Of a stretch of 64,000 bases of DNA, positions 18,793 through 26,043 are shown piece by piece (the stretch's first letter is position 1; every line of letters starts with the position of its first letter). The notes under the pieces are model-generated. The model was given only the letters and a program-made list of their open reading frames with translations, had not been told where the DNA came from and did not search any database. The DNA is taken from NCBI RefSeq assembly GCF_902364365.1, contig NZ_CABJDN010000007.1, positions 368,363 to 432,362 of the forward strand. The letters run 5' to 3'. This stretch comes from Bacteroides intestinalis. GTDB lineage: Bacteria; Bacteroidota; Bacteroidia; Bacteroidales; Bacteroidaceae. Position numbers and translations under genes: made by a program.

Positions 18793-20271
18793 ATGAAAAA
18801 GTTACTGCTGACTCTGCTCACTTTCCTGATAGCCGTTAATGTGGCTTATCCGCAACTCGCCATCCGCCACCGTTTAGCCACTCCCCGACCTGCCGACTCG
18901 CTCGATATAGACTATTACTCCCACAAAAAGGGGCTTCAGGCGGGCACCATGGTCTTCGGTATCAATATGGGCGTCTGGACCTTCGACCGCTATATCCGTA
19001 AGGCCGACTTTGCCTACATCAACGGGCGTACCATCAAAGACAACATCAAACATGGCTTCGTGTGGGACAATGACGCCATGCAGACCAATATGTTCATGCA
19101 CCCCTACCACGGCAGTCTGTACTTCAACTCTGCCCGGTCCAACGGATATAATTTCTGGCAGTCCGGCCTCTTCGCCTTCGGCGGCAGCTTCATGTGGGAG
19201 ATGTTTATGGAGAACGAATATCCCTCTACCAACGACATCATTGCCACCCCCATCGGCGGTATGGCCCTGGGTGAAGTGACCTACAGGGTTTCCGACCTCA
19301 TCCTCGACGACCGGAAAACCGGTTGGTCACGCTTCGGACTGGAGTTTGCCGGATTCCTGGTGTCCCCCATGCGCGGCTTGACCCGTATTATCAACGGAGA
19401 TGCCTGGAAACGGCGTTCTACTTCGGGTAAGCAATTCGGTGTACCCGATGTAAGTGTGGATGTATCTCTGGGTATACGTACCTTGGAACTGAAAGACGAG
19501 ATTCTGGACAAGGGTGTGGGTCTGGCCTCCGAAATCAACATCGAATACGGCGACCGCTTCGATGCGGAAGATACCAAACCCTACGACTATTTCTCCATCC
19601 AGGCGAACCTGAACTGGCAGAAAGATCAACCGGTCCTGGGACAGATAAACATCGTTGGCCGACTGGTAGCCAAAGAGTTGGTGAACACCTCAAAGCACTA
19701 CCTAAGCCTGGGATTGTACCAGCACTTCGACTACTACGATTCGGACACTATATCGGCAGTATCAGCAAAAGTACCCTATAAGTTCTGTACACCCGCTTCC
19801 GTGGGCGGCGGCCTCATCTACAAAAGAAACCTCAAACGAAACTGGGGAATAGACGGTTACGCCTACCTTAACGCCATCCTTCTGGGAGGTGCCCTCAGCG
19901 ACTATTATCAAGTGGACGAGCGCATCTATAACCTGGCCAGCGGCTACAGTAGCAAACTCAACTTGAACTTCACCTACAAGGACCGTCTTGCCATATCCAC
20001 CATCTACGAAGTCTACCACATGTTCACCTGGAAAGGGTATCCCCAAGACATCAACTGGGACGAAGTGGAACCGAAAACGCTCAATGCTCAGGGCGACCGT
20101 TCGAAGGCCATTCTCCATGCAGTCGGCCTTCGGCTGGACCTGAAATTACGGAAGCAACTGTACCTCACCGGCACATTTATGAACTACACCCGCGATACCA
20201 AATACAGGTATCACGCCAATGTATTTTCCAATACTTCGGAAGGGCGTCTGATGCTGACTTATAAATATTAG
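18793..20271 (+). CDS. DUF3943 domain outer-envelope protein
   Basis: A 492-residue protein with a signal peptide (about 1-20, ending VAYPQ). The DUF3943 region is about 50-220, with HPYHGSLYFNSARSNGYNFWQSGLFAFGGSFMWEMFMENEYPSTNDIIATPIGGMALGE in successive pieces, which is diagnostic. The second half is rich in alternating hydrophobic/aromatic strands and ends SEGRLMLTYKY, consistent with an outer-membrane barrel ending in an aromatic residue. Function unknown. The ATG lies just five bases after TAAGTTTG (18781-18788), a -7-like element, so the transcript could be nearly leaderless. Codons are GC-rich compared with neighbours. Confidence 0.85.
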   Translation: MKKLLLTLLTFLIAVNVAYPQLAIRHRLATPRPADSLDIDYYSHKKGLQAGTMVFGINMGVWTFDRYIRKADFAYINGRTIKDNIKHGFVWDNDAMQTNMFMHPYHGSLYFNSARSNGYNFWQSGLFAFGGSFMWEMFMENEYPSTNDIIATPIGGMALGEVTYRVSDLILDDRKTGWSRFGLEFAGFLVSPMRGLTRIINGDAWKRRSTSGKQFGVPDVSVDVSLGIRTLELKDEILDKGVGLASEINIEYGDRFDAEDTKPYDYFSIQANLNWQKDQPVLGQINIVGRLVAKELVNTSKHYLSLGLYQHFDYYDSDTISAVSAKVPYKFCTPASVGGGLIYKRNLKRNWGIDGYAYLNAILLGGALSDYYQVDERIYNLASGYSSKLNLNFTYKDRLAISTIYEVYHMFTWKGYPQDINWDEVEPKTLNAQGDRSKAILHAVGLRLDLKLRKQLYLTGTFMNYTRDTKYRYHANVFSNTSEGRLMLTYKY

Positions 20272-20317
20272 AGACTTCGGAAAGGTGACGGAGGAAACAT
20301 ATTTTCCCCGTAATTTG

Positions 20318-20348
20318 TTGCAGAAGCCACAGGCAAACTTTATCTTTG
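20318..20348 (+). promoter_or_regulatory. promoter of the VapBC-like pair
   Basis: TTG at 20318-20320, 20-base spacer, TATCTTTG at 20341-20348, matching the Bacteroides -33/-7 pattern. An AAGGAG ribosome site follows at 20367-20372, nine bases before ATG 20381. Confidence 0.7.
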
Positions 20349-20380
20349 CCACTATAAATCAACAAGAAAGGAGATGAGTT

Positions 20381-20638
20381 ATGGATATGAGCCTTAAACT
20401 GGCAAGTAGCTACTTCGATATGCTGAAGTCACTGAGCGATGAAGCCAAACTACATCTGATAAAGATGCTCACCGACTCCATATTGAAGAAAGAAGCTAAG
20501 AACAGAACCGGCAACGGAAAGTTGGAAGATCTTTTTGGTGTATGGGCCGATGATCCCGAAACAGACCATATGGAAGAAAACATCTGCAAGGAAAGAACGA
20601 GCAACCGCACTCGCAAAATAGTATCCTTTGACGAATAA
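20381..20638 (+). CDS. putative antitoxin of the VapC-like toxin
   Basis: An 85-residue, mostly helical, acidic protein (LASSYFDMLKSLSDEAKLHLIKMLTDSILKK). It lies directly before a PIN-domain gene and has its own promoter and ribosome site, the order of VapBC-type modules. No DNA-binding ribbon-helix-helix or AbrB signature is evident; it resembles the short helical DUF2281-like antitoxin type, a weak assignment. The C-terminal stretch (ERTSNRTRKIVSFDE) is the kind that binds a PIN active site. The stop TAA shares bases with the position where the toxin start codon would be expected. Confidence 0.7.
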   Translation: MDMSLKLASSYFDMLKSLSDEAKLHLIKMLTDSILKKEAKNRTGNGKLEDLFGVWADDPETDHMEENICKERTSNRTRKIVSFDE

Positions 20639-20646
20639 AAAAGTAC

Positions 20647-21039
20647 TTGCTTGATACCAACATCTGCATTTTCTACATGAAAGGCAGATACCAATTGGAT
20701 GAGAAGATAAAGAAAGTGGGACAGAAGAACTGTTACATCTCAGAAATTACTGTCGCCGAATTACTTTATGGAGTTTCGCGCAGCGGTAATAAAGAGAAAC
20801 ACTTGAAGCAAACAGCAGACTTTATTTCACAGTTCAAAGTAATGCCCATCTACGATGCCTTGCCCATTTTTGCCGACCAAAAGGCGGCACTGTGTGCACG
20901 AGGAGAACTAATTGATGATTTTGATATTCTGATAGGGGCGACCGCCATACACGGCGGCTTTGTAATGGTGACTGAAAACGTGAAGCATCTCAACCACCTT
21001 TCCCCTATCACAATAGAAAACTGGATTGAACGGTTCTGA
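20647..21039 (+). CDS. vapC: PIN-domain ribonuclease toxin, VapC family
   Basis: A 130-residue PIN-domain protein, presumably an RNase neutralised by the gene before it. Acidic active-site residues are visible: D in LDTN, E in TVAELLYG, D in IDDFDILIGATA, and the TENVKHL strand. The family N-terminus KKYLLDTN is encoded from 20638 but the codon before it, where ATG is expected, is ATA (20635-20637), inside the antitoxin stop. The only usable start nearby is TTG at 20647, giving MLDTN. Expression may therefore be reduced. All catalytic residues are kept either way. Confidence 0.85.
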   Translation: MLDTNICIFYMKGRYQLDEKIKKVGQKNCYISEITVAELLYGVSRSGNKEKHLKQTADFISQFKVMPIYDALPIFADQKAALCARGELIDDFDILIGATAIHGGFVMVTENVKHLNHLSPITIENWIERF

Positions 21040-21061
21040 CCGAAATCTTAATCCGGATCAC

Positions 21062-23419
21062 CTATTCATATATTTTCCATTCCCACAACCCCGCATCTCC
21101 CCGCAGAATATGCAGGCGGAGATAACGTGCCCCACCGATACCCACAGCCACATGAGGAGATCGTACCTGAAGTTTCTTTTCTTCGGCACACGCCTGCCAA
21201 TACTTACCATCGGCAGACTTCTCCAGTCGCCACGTATGCCCTTCGGTGGGCTTGGTGAAATAGAACTGACATTCGCCAACGTTACGTATCTCTTTCAAAT
21301 CCACCGTAATGTACGGACTGCTATCCGTAACGGCAGCCATCCAGCAGGTTCCGTTCGATTCATCGCCTACATGGGCAACCTGATAAGTATGTGTACGGGT
21401 ATATTTCTTCACCGAGACTTTCTCAGGCAAAGGATCATTCGGTTGTGTCTCGATGTCTACCACCGCCGTACGGGGATCTTTCTCACTGGAAGCCCGGAAG
21501 TCAGCCTGCAACGCCAGATTCCGGCGTGTCTCCTGAGGGGCGGACAGATAGCCTACGCCACGCATATCGGGTACTAAGGTCTTGATGGTTCCGTCTTCAT
21601 TAAATTCCATCCGGTTGGCATATACCTGGCGGGTAGTTCCACCGTCGCCATATTCCAAATAGAGGAAGATGTATTCATCCGTCTTTTCGTCATAGAAGAT
21701 ATTTCCGTGACCGGGACCCCAAACCTGGTTTTCGGGAGCGGAGAAGAGGAAGATATCATTACCTTCCGGCTTGACGAAACCACTAAGCGGAGATTCACGA
21801 CTCATCATATAAGCATTGACATAGTTCTGATTTCCACTCAACGTATATACATAATAATAGATACCTTTCCGTTTAAATATCAACGGGCCTTCGGAATATC
21901 CCTGACGGGCAGTCTGCATAGTCAGCGGTTCACCTTCTATATGAAGCCTGTCTGCAGAAAGGCGGGCAGCCAGCCGACGGCGCCAGAAGAGGTAACCGTT
22001 GCCATCGTCATCAATAAAAGGTTCCCCGTCAATGTCATTTACGATAAACGGACTATCCGCACCTTCCGTTCCCGGAGCACAAAGCCCGTTACCTTCAGCA
22101 AAACGGAAAGGACCGTCCGGACGGTCTGCTATCATGACATACGTACCCATCTTTTCATCCGGTTTCACAAAGGTAACATAGAGATAGTAAGTACCATTCT
22201 GCTCAATCACCTTTCCGGGAGCCCAATAACGGAAATAACCAGTTTTCTTCTCCCCTTTATCATTCACCCAATCATAACCTTTCGCCCAGTCGAAACCCTG
22301 AATGTGCGAGCCTTCGAAGCTCCAGTTCACAAAATCTTTCGACTTCCACACTACCGGCGTTCCGGCACGACCGAGGCCATAGTCCAGGTCAGTGGTAGCA
22401 TAGAGGTAGTAGGTATCGCCAAACTTAGAAAGCGAAGGGTCAGCCAGATTATCGGGAATCAGAGGATTATAATTACGGTTTGCTATCAAAGTTTCCACAA
22501 CGGAGGCATCCACAGCAAAAGCCGTCCCGTGACGGATGCCACGAGGGAATGAAACCAGATCGGACACATCTTCCCAAGTTTCGCCATGATCCAATGAACG
22601 GACTGCACCGTAACGGTGGTCGCGGTATTTATCGAAATAAACATAGAGCGTATCACCCACAAACAAGGGGGCAGGTCCTTCCGCCCAGTAGTTTCCGGTG
22701 ATAGAAGGGGAAACTTTAGTAGGGAATCCTTTCGCCAGATTTCTGGTACGGGTAATGCGGAGATTCTTTTCCGGCGGATTGGAGTTTTCATTCTTCACCA
22801 CCATAATCAGTTCTTCGCTCTTCGGATCTTTCACGATGGCAGCATCAATGACACTGAAATCGGGATTGAAAAACATCTTGGTCTTCGAGAAGGTCTGGAA
22901 ATCTTTCGTGGTTACGTAGTACATGCGATGGTTCAACCCTTTCTCACTCTCACTGGTTGCCACTTCTTTATGACGGCCTGGAATGGTGGTTGCCCAGAAG
23001 ATATAATACGTCTGCGATGGTTCATCGTAGAAAAGTTCGGGCGCCCAACAATTGTGGGCAGTCGGTTCGTGCATCATGACGGGAATGGCTCGCTGCTCGC
23101 TCCAATGAACCAGGTCGCGGGAAGAGGCATAGCCGATAATCCGGTCGGTCCAACTGGAAGTCCAGACCATGTGAAAGGTGCCATCGGGTGCCTGGCAGAT
23201 ACTCGGATCACGCATCAGTTTATCTTTCCCCACGTCAGGGGTCAGGTAAGATTTGCCACCGTTCAGAGCAATCCAGTTCAGACCATCGTAACTATAAGCC
23301 AGATGCAGTCCGTCTCTGCTGTCGTTGATGAAATAAGAAAAAAGGTAAGCCGTTCCATTGGCACAGGTGGTCATCAGGGTGCCGAAACACAAAGCCAACC
23401 AGATAAGTACAGTTTTCAT
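21062..23419 (-). CDS. secreted tandem GH43 glycoside hydrolase with C-terminal discoidin-like module
   Basis: A 785-residue exported enzyme with a signal peptide of about 20 residues. Two five-bladed GH43-type domains are present. The first (about 23-300) has D71 (RDPSI), D192 (VIDAAIVKD) and E247 (WAEGPAP). The second (about 315-630) has D327 (LADPSL), an acidic NDIDGEPFIDDDG loop (461-473) and E510 (YSEGPL). Residues about 635-785 look like an F5/8 type C carbohydrate-binding module (NLALQADFRASSE at its start, RYLRLHILRG near its end). Likely action is on arabinose- or xylose-containing side chains; the substrate cannot be told from sequence. It stands alone, with no SusC/SusD pair nearby. 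A minus-strand TATCTTTG lies at 23452-23459. Confidence 0.9.
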   Translation of the reverse strand: MKTVLIWLALCFGTLMTTCANGTAYLFSYFINDSRDGLHLAYSYDGLNWIALNGGKSYLTPDVGKDKLMRDPSICQAPDGTFHMVWTSSWTDRIIGYASSRDLVHWSEQRAIPVMMHEPTAHNCWAPELFYDEPSQTYYIFWATTIPGRHKEVATSESEKGLNHRMYYVTTKDFQTFSKTKMFFNPDFSVIDAAIVKDPKSEELIMVVKNENSNPPEKNLRITRTRNLAKGFPTKVSPSITGNYWAEGPAPLFVGDTLYVYFDKYRDHRYGAVRSLDHGETWEDVSDLVSFPRGIRHGTAFAVDASVVETLIANRNYNPLIPDNLADPSLSKFGDTYYLYATTDLDYGLGRAGTPVVWKSKDFVNWSFEGSHIQGFDWAKGYDWVNDKGEKKTGYFRYWAPGKVIEQNGTYYLYVTFVKPDEKMGTYVMIADRPDGPFRFAEGNGLCAPGTEGADSPFIVNDIDGEPFIDDDGNGYLFWRRRLAARLSADRLHIEGEPLTMQTARQGYSEGPLIFKRKGIYYYVYTLSGNQNYVNAYMMSRESPLSGFVKPEGNDIFLFSAPENQVWGPGHGNIFYDEKTDEYIFLYLEYGDGGTTRQVYANRMEFNEDGTIKTLVPDMRGVGYLSAPQETRRNLALQADFRASSEKDPRTAVVDIETQPNDPLPEKVSVKKYTRTHTYQVAHVGDESNGTCWMAAVTDSSPYITVDLKEIRNVGECQFYFTKPTEGHTWRLEKSADGKYWQACAEEKKLQVRSPHVAVGIGGARYLRLHILRGDAGLWEWKIYE

Positions 23420-23592
23420 GGTTTATTCAAGATTAATGATTTCATTGCCTACAAAGATATAGCATCCCCGGAACATACCGAAATGGAAAAGACTGGAGAA
23501 ATGAACCGATACCTGTAATATTGTGTAAAATTCAGTTGTCCAATCAGAAGAATTCCTCTACCTTTACACCGGTACATCAAATATTATAGATT

Positions 23593-24010
23593 ATGAAAGG
23601 AAAGCGTAACGCGCAGGTTTATCAAGTAGGACCTTATCTAGCGGGTTGTGACTGAAGCATATCCCTGGCTGTGAATTGCTGAACGACGATAATCCCATCG
23701 CACACTTCAACCGGGAAACAGAGGAAGCCACAGTCTACGGTTCGCTTTGGAGCGGAAAGACGCCTTGCTACAAGAATGACTCTGTTCCTGTAGGGGCATT
23801 TGTACGACTGGAACAGGCTCCGATGAATGAGATTCAACGGGAGAGTCCAGCACGGACATTCGTATCGTTATTGCCGTCGTGTCTAATCTGAAGGAAGCGA
23901 GGGAATTGAATAATGGTGTCATTGAGACAGTGAAATATCTTGCTACCCATACTCCGGTGTATTTTCTGAAACGCTTGCCGGGCAAGGGAGGCAACGGAGA
24001 TTTGTTTTAA
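23593..24010 (+). pseudogene. HPr kinase/PEPCK-like protein, decayed
   Basis: An ATG at 23593 begins MKGKRNAQVYQVGPYLAGCD and stops at 23655. A second frame (about 23655-23891) carries HIPGCELLNDDNPIAHF, then a P-loop GSLWSGKTPCYKN and VGAFVRLEQAP, the core of the HprK/PEPCK-like kinase family found in Bacteroidota. A third frame (to the TAA at 24008) gives a C-terminal remnant, LATHTPVYFLKRLPG. Three frames for one product mean at least two frameshifts and missing central sequence. The neighbouring S26-type peptidase and a broken PqqD indicate a former PqqD/HprK/S26 cassette. Confidence 0.75.
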
Positions 24011-24021
24011 TACAATTAAGT

Positions 24022-24080
24022 AACAAGCTATGAGTGGCTGCGCTATGAACCGAAAGGCACTCGTAACTTGTAGCTCGTAG
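24022..24080. repeat. 7-mer word repeat with inverted copies
   Basis: CGTAACT, TGTAGCT and CGTAGCT run head to tail at 24061-24081, and the opposite word (AGTAACA, AGCTATG, AGTGGCT) precedes them at 24028-24048. The two halves are imperfect reverse complements. It fills the gap between the pseudogene and the S26-type peptidase gene. Confidence 0.65.
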
Positions 24081-24093
24081 CTAAACCAATATT

Positions 24094-24567
24094 ATGATAG
24101 ATAACGGACGAAAAAGAATCATCCCCAACGAGGTACTGTTGCCCGAAATAGCACGCCTCATCAGCGAAGGACATACCGTAACCCTGACAGTCAGAGGAAA
24201 TAGTATGAACCCATTCCTTGTGGACCGTCGCGACCGCATTGTTTTAGGTCCTTTTACCGATAACGATCTGCAACTGAATACGGTCGTACTCGCCAGAGAT
24301 ACGAACGGACGTATCATTTTCCACCGCATCACCCGCCGCAACGGCAAAGAGCTAACACTGCAGGGCGACGGTAATATACGGATAACCGAACAAACGAACA
24401 TAGACGATGTCATGGGAATAATGATTGCTGCCATCCGTAAAGAAAAAGAATATCCATGCAATGGCCGTGTCTGGCAGCGCTATTCTTTCTGGTGGCTGAA
24501 ACTGACCCCTGTAAGGCGATGGCTACTGGCGATATTCAGAAGAATCAGAAGAGTAACAACCCAATAA
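24094..24567 (+). CDS. S24/S26-type (signal-peptidase-like) peptidase
   Basis: A 157-residue protein of the S24/S26 fold. GNSMNPFL (about 36-43) holds the expected nucleophile Ser. RDRIVLGPF and VVLARDTNGRIIFHRI supply the beta strands, and the Lys/acid partner of the dyad is less obvious here. GDGNIRITE matches the family loop GDg-N. The C-terminus is hydrophobic/basic (FWWLKLTPVRRWLLAIFRRIRR), perhaps a membrane anchor. In Bacteroidota such genes accompany PqqD-like and HprK-like genes, a context resembling peptide-modification cassettes. Both partners are broken here, so this may be the last intact member of the locus. Confidence 0.85.
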   Translation: MIDNGRKRIIPNEVLLPEIARLISEGHTVTLTVRGNSMNPFLVDRRDRIVLGPFTDNDLQLNTVVLARDTNGRIIFHRITRRNGKELTLQGDGNIRITEQTNIDDVMGIMIAAIRKEKEYPCNGRVWQRYSFWWLKLTPVRRWLLAIFRRIRRVTTQ

Positions 24568-24576
24568 GTACGAATA

Positions 24577-24835
24577 ATGAAAATCAAGAAATGTAGATTT
24601 TAACAATATCATTAGTCTAAACTCTACAGCAGCCCCTCTTTGGAAACATGTGGAAGGAACGGATTTCAATGCCGATACCCTTACCGACTTCCTTATGGAA
24701 AATGATGAAGTAGGCTCTGAAACCGCAAAGCGGGATGCAGAACAATTCCCAGTCTTCAACTCTCGAAGTTTCCCCTCAAACCCGTGCCAACTTAGTTCTC
24801 TCTCTACCAGATGGAATAGATGCCAATCTCAATGA
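24577..24835 (+). pseudogene. PqqD-family peptide-chaperone gene, decayed
   Basis: An ATG at 24577 opens MKIKKC, then stops after eight codons. From 24593 another frame gives VDFNNIISLNSTAAPLWKHVEG, then TDTLTDFL-type helix and SETAKRDAEQF, the typical second half of PqqD-like proteins (an LN-x-TA-x-x-LW motif). About 30 residues between the start and this half are missing, and the end runs into unrelated residues before the stop at 24835. This is an internal deletion plus a frameshift. PqqD-type domains carry precursor peptides to modifying enzymes. Confidence 0.72.
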
Positions 24836-24935
24836 ACCGGATCATATCAAAGCATCAAACAGGTGATAAGGCTATATGCTTTACTTGTCAGATCTCTATC
24901 TTCGGGTAGAAAGATGTATTGCCGTGAAATTAAAA

Positions 24936-24964
24936 AAGGGAATTATCGTGATGATAACTCCCTT
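24936..24964. terminator. bidirectional intrinsic terminator
   Basis: AAGGGAATTATC (24936-24947), loop GTGAT, GATAACTCCCTT (24953-24964), one G-U pair. A-tract before and T-rich run after serve both the pseudogene strand and the nucleotidyltransferase gene ending at 25007. Confidence 0.8.
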
Positions 24965-25006
24965 CTATTTCTAATTTTAAATTTGCTTTCGCAAAGTTCT
25001 CCAGAC

Positions 25007-25918
25007 TTAAAACAGTTTGGCAGGATATTCACCCGCATCCACTAAAGCCTGGATTTTATCTACAACGCTTTGGCGATCTTCAGGATATGTTACGCCAAAC
25101 CATTTGCTTGTAGTATCGAGGACTTCGCATGTAGCGACACCGTCCTGAATCAATTTATCTACCATCAACGGGATGAAGAATTCACTCTTCAGGTTCTCCA
25201 TATTCTTCGGATCGCTCAGGAAGCTCTTGAAGAAATCGAAGCTGTATGCGAAGTAATCGGGAGTAAAGCCCCAGAAGTTCATGCTTACCGGAGTAGTTTC
25301 GGGAGTAGCCGTCCATTCGCCATTATCGTCAATGTATTTCACTTCGCCATCCATACGCTGAATCTTAGTGCGTTCTACAACAGAAGTCAGCAAGTTGTTG
25401 GCATCCGTACCGCAAAGACCGCGAGATACAGTACCGCTATCACTCAACGTATTGCCAATACGGAAACCTACCATTGAATATACATTCTTTGAACCTTCGG
25501 GCAGTGCAGAAAGGAATTTACCCATTACCTGGAAAGAATCGCGACCATAGAAGTCGTCGCAGTTGATAACGGCAAACGGTTCCTGAATTACATCAGCACC
25601 CATCATTACGGCGTGGTTGGTTCCCCAGGGTTTCGTACGACCTTCGGGGCAAGTGAAGCCTTCGGGCAAATCGTCGATAGACTGGAACACCAATTCGCAC
25701 GGGATATGACCTTCGTATTTGGAAATAATTTTATCACGGAAGTCTTTCTCAAAATCCTTACGGATTACGAAAACGAGCTTACCAAATCCGGCGTTAATGG
25801 CGTCATAAATTGAATAGTCCATAATAGTTTCGCCATTCGGACCCAGTCCGTCCAATTGCTTCAAGCCACCGTAACGGCTGCCCATTCCGGCTGCCAATAA
25901 GAATAAAGTTGGTTTCAT
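25007..25918 (-). CDS. sugar-phosphate nucleotidyltransferase
   Basis: A 303-residue cytoplasmic enzyme with a GT-A nucleotidyltransferase fold. The N-terminal nucleotide loop is LLAAGMGSRYGGLKQLDGLGPNGE (in pieces), and the metal-binding acidic motif is INCDDFYG. A KPWGTNHAV segment contacts the nucleotide base region. It transfers a nucleotide to a sugar-1-phosphate; the precise sugar (glucose, mannose or another) is not decided by what I can see. A minus-strand TAATTTTG (25969-25976) is a possible -7 element. It has no sugar-pathway neighbours here. Confidence 0.88.
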   Translation of the reverse strand: MKPTLFLLAAGMGSRYGGLKQLDGLGPNGETIMDYSIYDAINAGFGKLVFVIRKDFEKDFRDKIISKYEGHIPCELVFQSIDDLPEGFTCPEGRTKPWGTNHAVMMGADVIQEPFAVINCDDFYGRDSFQVMGKFLSALPEGSKNVYSMVGFRIGNTLSDSGTVSRGLCGTDANNLLTSVVERTKIQRMDGEVKYIDDNGEWTATPETTPVSMNFWGFTPDYFAYSFDFFKSFLSDPKNMENLKSEFFIPLMVDKLIQDGVATCEVLDTTSKWFGVTYPEDRQSVVDKIQALVDAGEYPAKLF

Positions 25919-26043
25919 ACTTAGTTATTATTTAAAAAGGTTAGTGTATCCTTGTTTTGATTACGGGGCAAAATTACAAAAAATAAAGTCAAGAAAGGTA
26001 GACAATTGGTTCATATTTTAGCTCTATCGTACAAAACCCACCG

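Noticed and set aside
22616..23518. 300-codon open frame opposite the GH43 gene
   Set aside because: Antisense shadow; the minus frame has a signal peptide and two sets of catalytic residues.
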